DNA from: Bacteroidota bacterium
GTDB lineage: Bacteria; Bacteroidota; Bacteroidia; Bacteroidales; UBA1715
Reading direction: 5' to 3'
DNA: 46,794 bases
Assembly (NCBI GenBank): GCA_009786075.1
Contig: WQTX01000010.1
Location: 1 to 46,794, forward strand
The notes beneath the pieces are model-generated. The model was given only the letters and a program-made list of their open reading frames with translations. It was not told where the DNA came from and searched no databases. Shown here in pieces: positions 41,381 through 46,794 of the stretch. A program made the translations under genes and the position numbers. The stretch's first letter is position 1; each line of letters starts with the position of its first letter.

Positions 41381-41985
41381 ACATTGTTTTTATCATACTT
41401 AAAATACATAATCCCCCCAAAAACAATATGCAAAACCCCAAACCCAATTGTCCACCAATAAATACCGTGGTAGAGATAAACGGCGGCAAGAAGTCCGACA
41501 ATTACTTCACAAATGCCGAGAATGTGAATTTCGCCAACGGTGTATTTCGAAGCATTTATCAATGCCAATCCGTAGAAAATAAGTGTAGTAGCGGCAAGGT
41601 AGCCAATATCGCCATTGAAAAGCAACACAAGTGAAAAAATACCGCCTGCTGCCAACGGTATCATTAAATTATACGCCGCTCGCATGGTTACTTTGTTCAA
41701 CAAATTTTGTCCGTTTTTCTTCGCCTTTCGCCAACTGAAAAATGAGATAACGCCCACTGCCGAAACCAACACCAAAAGTGCCGCCGCAACCAAAACCGCC
41801 ACTATATTCGTTCCAAAAACGTTGCTGAGCGGAATTTCACTTCGCAAATAAAGGTAAGCAAACGTTGCTCCTGCCACCGCCAAAAGCCCTGCAATAATAA
41901 GCGATAATCCATTGATTGATTGAAATTTCGACGAACGCTCCATCATTTCTCTGATGGCTTTAATGTCTTCTGTTTGTTTGTTCAT
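41377..41985 (-). CDS. Hypothetical multi-pass membrane protein of the regulator cluster
   Basis: A 202-residue protein starting MNKQTEDIKAIREMMERSSK, a short amphipathic N-terminus, followed by six hydrophobic helices (GLSLIIAGLLAVAGATFAYL; IVAVLVAAALLVLVSAVGVI; LMIPLAAGGIFSLVLLF; YLAATTLIFYGLALINASKY; ILGICEVIVGLLAAVYLY; WWTIGFGVLHIVFGGIMYF). The start at 41985 is preferred over the longer frame because the operator palindrome lies at 42009-42025. It resembles membrane proteins that commonly sit next to small HTH_34 regulators. Function unknown. Confidence 0.72.
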   Translation of the reverse strand: MNKQTEDIKAIREMMERSSKFQSINGLSLIIAGLLAVAGATFAYLYLRSEIPLSNVFGTNIVAVLVAAALLVLVSAVGVISFFSWRKAKKNGQNLLNKVTMRAAYNLMIPLAAGGIFSLVLLFNGDIGYLAATTLIFYGLALINASKYTVGEIHILGICEVIVGLLAAVYLYHGIYWWTIGFGVLHIVFGGIMYFKYDKNNV

Positions 41986-42008
41986 ATTTTTACGATATAA
42001 ATAAAAGT

Positions 42009-42025
42009 ACTTTGAAATGCAAAGC
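42009..42025. promoter_or_regulatory. Near-palindromic operator upstream of the membrane-protein gene
   Basis: ACTTTGAAATGCAAAGC differs from the site at 40949-40965 at only two positions. The flanks also agree (AAAGYA before, CA or TA after). It is 24 nt before the ATG at 41985. Confidence 0.62.
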
Positions 42026-42109
42026 AACAACAAAATATTTATATTTCCAAATGATTTTTTATTTTTTTTGAAAAAAATGATAAAAAATAAATATCTGCAT
42101 GAATTTTAG

Positions 42110-42171
42110 AAGGCGGCGACCTACTCTCCTACTGAATACAGTATCATCGGCGCAAGCGGTCTTAACTTCTC
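42110..42171 (-). pseudogene. 5S rRNA 3' fragment
   Basis: 62 nt match the 3' half of the real 5S gene (46472-46533) at 57 of 62 positions, on the same strand. The match starts exactly at the mature 3' end (AAGGCGGCGACC on the plus strand) and fades past the conserved AGAAGTTAAGACC. The five changes cluster in the variable helix and leave it able to pair. The 5' half of a 5S gene is absent. The stop codon of the nucleotidyltransferase gene lies inside it. Confidence 0.85.
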
Positions 42172-42968
42172 AGTGTGGTAATTTTCTTCCTCGTCAAATT
42201 TTCCCACGCCTCTTTTATTGTAAAGCGAAACAATTCATTCAATTTTTCAGAATCCGGCAATGTGGGTTGTTCTATAGTTGTAACATAATCCTTATAAAAT
42301 TCAATTTTTCGTTCAAGAAAATCACTTAAAATTTGATTTTTGGGCTCTTCTTTCAGTTCATCGCCGGTAATTTTCCTTGTCAGCAAATTTTGAATTTCAT
42401 CTTTTACCTGTTTGTCGGTTACTTGGCTATCTACAAGTTTTTGAAATTCCATTGGCGCCATTGTGTTGGTTTGTTTAATCCAATCGCAAGCCAAAATTGG
42501 GCGCAACACATAAAAATATTTCTTTACCCGCACAACATCTTTTTGCAAATAATCGCCAAAATTACCTCGCGCCATGTGCAAATAATGATACAAACACGAT
42601 TTGGGATTAAAATACTCTTCGGTCAATTCCCGCAACCGGTCGACAGTAGAAAATTGCTGCAAATACACTATCGGACTTCGTAACCATTCCAACATTGGCG
42701 GATTTGATTTTCTAAAAAGCCGCAATGCTTTTCGCAATTCCCAACCGGCAAAGTCAAGGTCGTTCGGTAGCATTTTTTCTTGACTATCTTTCTTAGTATC
42801 AATGCTTAAATACCAATCGGGATTGTGAACGTAAATATATCGCACGTCCCAATCACTATCGGGCGAAGCAAAACCCCATGCACGGCTGCCGCTTTCTACG
42901 GCGTATAAAATCTTTATCGCGTGCTGGTGTTCAAGTTTGAAAAGTTGGTTCTTTATTTCTTCGGTCAT
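42162..42968 (-). CDS. Predicted nucleotidyltransferase (YcgL/RlaP-like, COG3541-type)
   Basis: A 268-residue protein of the DNA polymerase beta superfamily. Its catalytic strand and helix are ILYAVESGSRAWGFASPDSD, then WDVRYIYVHNPDWYL: the GSRAWG is the G-S motif and DSDWDVR carries the metal-binding aspartates. The rest is helical and includes VRVKKYFYVLRPILACDWIK, typical of the COG3541 group. Related proteins are linked to RNA repair, but the substrate is unknown. The last residues (TLRS, stop) are encoded by the 5S rRNA fragment. It follows the DUF4143 ATPase gene by 24 nt and is probably co-transcribed. Confidence 0.85.
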   Translation of the reverse strand: MTEEIKNQLFKLEHQHAIKILYAVESGSRAWGFASPDSDWDVRYIYVHNPDWYLSIDTKKDSQEKMLPNDLDFAGWELRKALRLFRKSNPPMLEWLRSPIVYLQQFSTVDRLRELTEEYFNPKSCLYHYLHMARGNFGDYLQKDVVRVKKYFYVLRPILACDWIKQTNTMAPMEFQKLVDSQVTDKQVKDEIQNLLTRKITGDELKEEPKNQILSDFLERKIEFYKDYVTTIEQPTLPDSEKLNELFRFTIKEAWENLTRKKITTLRS

Positions 42969-42992
42969 TGATTTATATTTTTGGTATATATT

Positions 42993-44201
42993 TTATTTCT
43001 CTAACAACCAATCTATTACATTTATTTTTTGTATTCCTTTGTAAACCGTTACAGGCTCAACATCGGTAGTTAATAAAATTCGGCGGTTAAAATCTTTTAT
43101 CAACTCAAAAGGGCGTATTTCCCGTTCAAAAGTGCTTTGTTCTTTTGCTGTCCAAGCCACTTGTATATATTCCGTTTCATTGTTTTTTGTTCGTATAACA
43201 AAATCAATTTCTGTGTTGTCGGCTTTGCCAATATGTACTTTATTCTCTCGTCGCAGGAGTTCCAAATAGACAATATTTTCAAGATTATGCCCCAAATCTT
43301 GATTGATTTTGTCGCCGAGAAAGAATTTTTTTAATCCTAAATCAACGCTGTAATATTTTTCTTGTGTTTGCAAAAGCCCCTTTCCTCGCAAATCAAAACG
43401 CCGTACTTTGTAGAACATATACGCATCAACAACAGAATCAATGTAATTTGCAACGGTATGGTGTGAAATTGCAAGATTGTTATTCGTTATCAGGTAGTTG
43501 GTAATTTTCTTGGTTGAAACGACCGAGCCAACAGAATCAAAAAGAAACGAAAGGGTTTTGTTAAAATGGTCTTCGTTTTTCCATTTATTACGCACCAAAA
43601 CATCTTTTTGAATAATGTTTTGAATAACATCAAGAATGTAATTTCGTATCAGATTTTCGGGTAAATCGAAAATTCCCGGCATTCCGCCGGTGTCTAAATA
43701 TTTGGCAAATAATAAATCGGTGCGCGAAATATCCGATTGCGTCAAAAGAAATTCTTTGAACGAAAACGGCAAAATATGAATAGAAATATAGCGACCCGTT
43801 AGCAAAGTGCCGAGTTCGCTTGAAAGCAAATAAGCGTTTGAGCCGGTAACATAAACATCAATATTTGGCTTTACATACAGTCCGTCAACCAAACGCTCAA
43901 ACTCTTTAACTTGCTGTATTTCATCAAGAAAAACATAACACCGTTTTCTTGTATCTAACTGACCTGTAATGTAATAATACAAAGCATCGAGGTCATTCAA
44001 ATATTTGCGATTTTCGTAATCTTCAAAATTGAGGAATACAATTTGATTTTCTTTCACTCCGTCGGCACGCAAATAATCTCTGAACATTTGCATTACGGTT
44101 GATTTTCCGCAACGTCTAACGCCTGTAAGCATTTTAATCAGGTTTTTGTCCCGCAGCGCTTTCAGCGTGTTCATATAATCTTTTCGTTCTATCTGTATCA
44201 T
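42993..44201 (-). CDS. AAA ATPase with DUF4143 domain
   Basis: A 402-residue ATPase common in Bacteroidota and archaea. Walker A is GVRRCGKST near residue 27, Walker B is RCYVFLDEIQQV near 90, sensor region VYVTGSNAYLLSSELGTLLTG with the conserved GSN and GRY (GRYISIHILPFSF). The C-terminal DUF4143 domain (LGHNLENIVYLELLRRE, then TEIDFVIRTKN) resembles a PD-(D/E)XK nuclease fold, with ENIVYLELLRR and EIDFVI in the expected order. The family is often suspected of mobile or selfish behaviour. It is first in an operon with the nucleotidyltransferase gene. Confidence 0.9.
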   Translation of the reverse strand: MIQIERKDYMNTLKALRDKNLIKMLTGVRRCGKSTVMQMFRDYLRADGVKENQIVFLNFEDYENRKYLNDLDALYYYITGQLDTRKRCYVFLDEIQQVKEFERLVDGLYVKPNIDVYVTGSNAYLLSSELGTLLTGRYISIHILPFSFKEFLLTQSDISRTDLLFAKYLDTGGMPGIFDLPENLIRNYILDVIQNIIQKDVLVRNKWKNEDHFNKTLSFLFDSVGSVVSTKKITNYLITNNNLAISHHTVANYIDSVVDAYMFYKVRRFDLRGKGLLQTQEKYYSVDLGLKKFFLGDKINQDLGHNLENIVYLELLRRENKVHIGKADNTEIDFVIRTKNNETEYIQVAWTAKEQSTFEREIRPFELIKDFNRRILLTTDVEPVTVYKGIQKINVIDWLLEK

Positions 44202-44217
44202 AATACTTTTATTTTAT

Positions 44218-44251
44218 AGCCCAAACTTTCTGTTTTTAATAAGTTTGGGCT
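44218..44251. promoter_or_regulatory. Inverted repeat at the DUF4143 ATPase transcription start
   Basis: AGCCCAAACTT (44218-44228) and AAGTTTGGGCT (44241-44251) are perfect 11-bp arms around a 12-nt loop. They begin two bases past the -7 box TACTTTTG (minus strand, 44253-44260). Position suits either an operator or an mRNA leader hairpin. Confidence 0.65.
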
Positions 44252-44252
44252 G

Positions 44253-44260
44253 CAAAAGTA
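44253..44260 (-). promoter_or_regulatory. TAnnTTTG -7 box of the DUF4143 ATPase operon
   Basis: TACTTTTG on the minus strand, 51 nt before the ATG at 44201. Confidence 0.6.
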
Positions 44261-44328
44261 CGGATTATTTTAGATAATCAAAACAAAAAATATTTTTTAT
44301 TACCACTTACTAATTGAACTTACTCTCT

Positions 44329-44751
44329 TTATGTTTTGTTGTTTGGGCAAATTAATAGGTATAACCTATAAAATAAAACGACGGCGGTACAACCGCCGCC
44401 GAACCGGGAATCCATTTTGCAAATCATTTTGGTAACAGGATTGCCGGCTTTTATTTTGCGCAGATTGAGCACCGAATCGCAATTTTGCGTAATATAATAC
44501 ACCGTAGCTTTGGACAACCCCGCTTCAAGAAAAACTTCGGTTAAGTTTTTGTTTTTCGGAAAAGTTGATTCAATTACCTCAAAATCATTCACTTGTATGC
44601 CATATTTTATGATTGTTTCTTCTTGTACCTCTTCTTGCACTTTTTCTTCTTCATTATTACATGAATATATTGAAAATATGAAAAGTAAAGAGAGTAAGCA
44701 GTTTGCAAGTTTTTTAGCTCCGCTGAGCTCGTACTTTGTACTTCGGTTCAT
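44329..44751 (-). pseudogene. Truncated M23-peptidase-type lipoprotein
   Basis: A 140-codon frame with a lipobox (FIFSIYSC) and a Glu-rich linker. It then has one domain (IKYGIQVNDFEVIESTFPKN, then LTEVFLEAGLSKATVYYI, and LRKIKAGNPVTKMI). That domain matches the N-terminal region of Bacteroidota M23 (LytM) peptidoglycan metallopeptidases as I know them. The catalytic HxGxD and HxH domain is missing. The frame continues only into hairpin DNA (GGCGGTACAACCGCC and ATAGGTATAACCTAT on the plus strand), which gives the tail GGGCTAVVLFYRLYLL. The N-terminal YELSGAKK may also be repeat-derived. Probably a broken gene. Confidence 0.6.
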
Positions 44752-44910
44752 TGTATCTGATATTAATTGATATTAGGATATTCATAGATATTCAATTGTC
44801 TAACGGTCTTGTGTCTATTAATCTTATATCTAAACAAACCACAAAAGTACAAATTAATTACAAACAGCGAAGTGTACCGACAGTTAATTATAAACACCTT
44901 TTGTTTACTT
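44752..44910. repeat. Low-complexity intergenic repeats upstream of the M23-type fragment
   Basis: GATATTAATTGATATTAGGA units and GTCTAACGGTCTTGTGTCTA units, as at 27690-27890. No gene seen. Confidence 0.55.
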
Positions 44911-45324
44911 CTATCGCCTAACCAACGGATAAAACGCCTGTGGAATATAGATAATTTCGTGCGAATGTGCGCTTACAATAATCGAAAAAACATCGAATTG
45001 CGCCTCGCCTTCAAACGAAGAATAGTTGATATACGCCTGCGCCGCTTGTATCAACAATCGCTGTTTCGCCATAGTTATCGCCTCTTCCGGAGCAACCATA
45101 AAATTACTCGAACGTGTTTTTACTTCCACAATGTGGAGTATTCCATCTTTTTGCGCTATAATATCAATTTCTTTGTGCGCACTACGCCAATTGCGGTGCA
45201 GAATACGAAATCCCCTTTCTTGCAAATATGCACATGCAAACTCTTCGCCTTTTCGTCCTAATTCGGTGCGGTGTTTTTGTTGGGTTGGGGTTAGTTTGAA
45301 TTTCTTTTCGGTTTTTGTGTTCAT
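44911..45324 (-). CDS. yraN: YraN family protein (UPF0102)
   Basis: A 137-residue protein with the endonuclease-like fold of the UPF0102 family. The core is LGRKGEEFACAYLQERGFRI, HRNWRSAHKEIDIIAQKDGI and LHIVEVKTRSS, which has the E, D and ExK spacing of PD-(D/E)XK nucleases. The C-terminal part (KQRLLIQAAQAYI) is typical. The ATG at 45324 follows a TATTTTTG box by 19 nt; the longer frame to 45495 is repeat DNA. Biochemical role is not established for this family. Confidence 0.9.
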   Translation of the reverse strand: MNTKTEKKFKLTPTQQKHRTELGRKGEEFACAYLQERGFRILHRNWRSAHKEIDIIAQKDGILHIVEVKTRSSNFMVAPEEAITMAKQRLLIQAAQAYINYSSFEGEAQFDVFSIIVSAHSHEIIYIPQAFYPLVRR

Positions 45325-45343
45325 TGGGTTTGTCTGTTTTTTA

Positions 45344-45351
45344 CAAAAATA
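45344..45351 (-). promoter_or_regulatory. TAnnTTTG -7 box of yraN
   Basis: TATTTTTG on the minus strand, 19 nt before the yraN ATG, supports that start. Confidence 0.6.
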
Positions 45352-45387
45352 CTTTTTTTCTCGAAAAAGCAACCCAGCATTACACAC

Positions 45388-45420
45388 AAAAAAAGCAATG
45401 ACTTTGCAAACATTGCTTTT
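45388..45420 (-). terminator. Rho-independent terminator after the zinc-ribbon gene
   Basis: On the minus strand AAAAGCAATG and CATTGCTTTT (10-bp arms, 45391-45400 and 45411-45420) form a hairpin followed by a run of T. It lies 65 nt beyond the zinc-ribbon gene stop. Two smaller hairpins (CAGGCAAAGCCTG; CTAAGGCTGTGCCTTAG) lie between the gene and it. Confidence 0.65.
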
Positions 45421-45484
45421 GTGCAGGCAAAGCCTGTTTCTATAAAACCGACTAAGGCTGTGCCTTAGTCCGTCAAAAATTGAC

Positions 45485-46294
45485 CTACATGCCATAAATT
45501 ACTTCTTTGCCACAACAAGTACAGCGTTTCCCCATCATATAACCGGGTCCATTGCGAACCCTTACATTATGTTGCCAATTATGTTCTTCTATGTTAAATC
45601 CACATATACATTTATCAATACATTTATTTTTATTTGATAGTTCATGTTTCTCCTCTTCGCTTTTTCCACAGACAGTACAATATTTTATATGATAATACTT
45701 ATTTGCACTTGTCCCCCATTCTCCATAGATTTCTTCATACTGTATTCTATATTTCCATATATGGCCAATACTTCGTTCTTCGCCACAAGTAGAACACCTA
45801 TCTATGCACTCGTTTTCCAATTTAACCCACTTGTGTCTAATACGTTGCTTTCCACAGATAGAGCATTCTTCTATACATTTATTTTCTAAAAACGTCCATT
45901 TGTGTCTAATGCGCTGTTTTCCACAAATAGAGCAGTTTTCTACACACTCGTTTTCCAAATATAGCCATTTATGAACACCTTCATCTCTTGTAATACCACA
46001 TAATTCACATTTGCAGCCGCCATTCCATTTATGTAGAATGTCACGTACGGCTCCACATTGTACACATTTACAGCCATTCCACGCATGGATGTCACGCACG
46101 GCTCCACATTGCACACATTTACAGCCATTCCACGCATGGGAAATCGTCTGTTCTTTACCACAGATAGAGCATTTTTCAACACATTTTCCTTCAACAGGAA
46201 CATATTGGTGCTCATCTTCGTAATCTCGTATTTTTCCGCACTTTTCGCATTTACAGCCATTCCATTTATGAACAAATAAACATTTCCAATTCAT
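45485..46294 (-). CDS. Multi-zinc-ribbon repeat protein
   Basis: A 269-residue protein made of repeated CxxC units and no other recognised domain. Four units of the type H(K/A)WNGCKCxxCGxxRD come first (residues about 9-24, 53-100). Three units of the type LENxCxxxCSICGKxRxxHKW follow, and then looser CxxC pairs (YCTVCGKSEEEKH, KCTCCGKEVIYG). Each unit could bind one zinc ion in a ribbon or knuckle. Units 2 and 3 come from a 51-bp tandem DNA duplication. Similar repeat proteins occur in gut Clostridia and Bacteroidota, without known function. No signal peptide; probably cytosolic. It lies next to the rRNA operon end. Confidence 0.75.
   Translation of the reverse strand: MNWKCLFVHKWNGCKCEKCGKIRDYEDEHQYVPVEGKCVEKCSICGKEQTISHAWNGCKCVQCGAVRDIHAWNGCKCVQCGAVRDILHKWNGGCKCELCGITRDEGVHKWLYLENECVENCSICGKQRIRHKWTFLENKCIEECSICGKQRIRHKWVKLENECIDRCSTCGEERSIGHIWKYRIQYEEIYGEWGTSANKYYHIKYCTVCGKSEEEKHELSNKNKCIDKCICGFNIEEHNWQHNVRVRNGPGYMMGKRCTCCGKEVIYGM
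46038..46139. repeat. 51-bp tandem duplication in the zinc-ribbon gene
   Basis: 46038-46088 and 46089-46139 differ at two positions only. Each encodes 17 residues, HAWNGCKCVQCGAVRDI. The near identity points to a recent event and to repeat-number variation. Confidence 0.85.
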
Positions 46295-46427
46295 ATTTTT
46301 TCGCTATTTATAAAGATTTTCGTTTCAACTTTCCACTTTGTTGTCCGCTAGCTCTGTTCCCTGCTGACGCACAACAATCAAATACATGCAAAAATATATA
46401 ATTTTTTTGAATAATTCACAAAAAAAC

Positions 46428-46462
46428 AAAACCTGTTAAGTTTCGAAAACTTAACAGGTTTA
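46428..46462 (-). terminator. rRNA operon terminator
   Basis: AACCTGTTAAG and CTTAACAGGTT form a strong stem, with loop-side bases TTTCGAAAA. On the minus strand the stem is followed by TTTTGTTTTTTT. It lies about 10 nt beyond the 5S 3' end and is a textbook Rho-independent terminator. Confidence 0.8.
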
Positions 46463-46471
46463 GTATAAAAA

Positions 46472-46579
<108 letters not shown>

Positions 46580-46750
46580 AAACTTTTTAATGAACAATTA
46601 ATAATGAATAATGAACAATTAAAAGACCTTTACTCAAAGCATTGTAAGCGTTAGCCTCATTATTAATTGTTAATTATTAACTGTTAATTAAAATGACATC
46701 ATGGAAAAGAAAACAAGTATTTTTGATTATCAAGAAACTTGCGCAAGAAA
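46580..46750. other. 23S-5S spacer
   Basis: An AT-rich spacer with several copies of a TTAATTGTTCATTATTCATT-like string on one or the other strand. No tRNA gene is seen. Confidence 0.7.
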
Positions 46751-46794
46751 ATCTTTCGGGCAATTAGTACTACTCGGCTTTGACATTACTGCCT
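46751..46794 (-). rRNA. 23S ribosomal RNA, 3' end only
   Basis: On the minus strand AGGCAGTAATGTCAAAGCCG, AGTAGTACTAATTGCCCGAA and AGAT match the conserved 3' end of Bacteroidota 23S rRNA (the GTACTAAT(T/A)GCCCG segment). The gene continues beyond the window. The exact mature end is uncertain by several bases. Confidence 0.85.

Noticed and set aside
42099-42329. 76-codon plus-strand frame over the 5S fragment
   Set aside because: It reads the 5S-derived sequence antisense and continues antisense to the nucleotidyltransferase gene.
46580-46750. tRNA in the 23S-5S spacer
   Set aside because: No TTCGA-containing cloverleaf or acceptor pairing is visible in this AT-rich spacer.

Overview
The window looks like chromosomal DNA from a Bacteroidota (Bacteroidetes) bacterium, most like an uncultured Bacteroidales-type lineage. 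Three type IX secretion/gliding components are present: a PorP/SprF-like protein, the giant translocon SprA/Sov, and a DUF5103 plug protein. Many genes are preceded by the phylum's TAnnTTTG -7 promoter box and lack strong Shine-Dalgarno sequences. FISUMP, DUF1573, DUF4405 and DUF3791/DUF3990 proteins also fit this phylum. The DNA is AT-rich, coding is dense, and I saw no transposase, integrase, prophage, CRISPR array or tRNA.

Layout. 1-682 is the 3'-truncated porP/sprF gene on the minus strand. 1008-13011 is mostly plus strand: an MTA/SAH deaminase, a glycosyltransferase, a DUF4405 protein, a PIF1-like helicase, a VIT/CCC1 transporter, a small envelope cluster, a Fic protein with its own operator array, and an operon of DUF2007-like protein, TrmH-family methyltransferase, T9SS plug and EngB. 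13200-22182 is a minus-strand run pdxA-ruvA-sprA. 22363-28338 holds the thiamine genes (thiS, a TenI/ThiE-like gene, thiE, thiG), interrupted by a FISUMP lipoprotein and a hicAB toxin-antitoxin pair, with two DUF1573 genes upstream. 28582-30403 is a convergent tsaC-type/pssA pair. 30508-33260 holds a pentapeptide-repeat gene, a DUF3791/DUF3990 two-gene module and two small lipoproteins. 33359-41985 has an HrpB helicase, a DUF4153 protein, a B12-binding radical SAM enzyme, a sugar transferase and a small regulator/membrane-protein cluster. 42162-46294 has a nucleotidyltransferase, a DUF4143 ATPase, a broken M23 peptidase, YraN and a multi-zinc-ribbon protein. The right end carries the 3' end of a minus-strand rRNA operon (23S end, 5S, terminator).

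Most striking is the load of short dispersed hairpin repeats, in at least eight families. Most sit exactly at the 3' ends of genes and often supply the stop codon or a C-terminal tail; a few lie inside reading frames and are translated. Points worth following: hicAB translationally joined to thiE-thiG under an inverted-repeat operator; a DUF3791/DUF3990 module lying between two copies of a 46-bp sequence from a pentapeptide gene; a 5S rRNA 3' fragment forming the end of a nucleotidyltransferase gene; a Fic protein with Gln in place of the catalytic His and three copies of a 10-bp operator; and a shared palindromic operator next to a winged-helix regulator. All functions are read from sequence and remembered family features; no database search was run.
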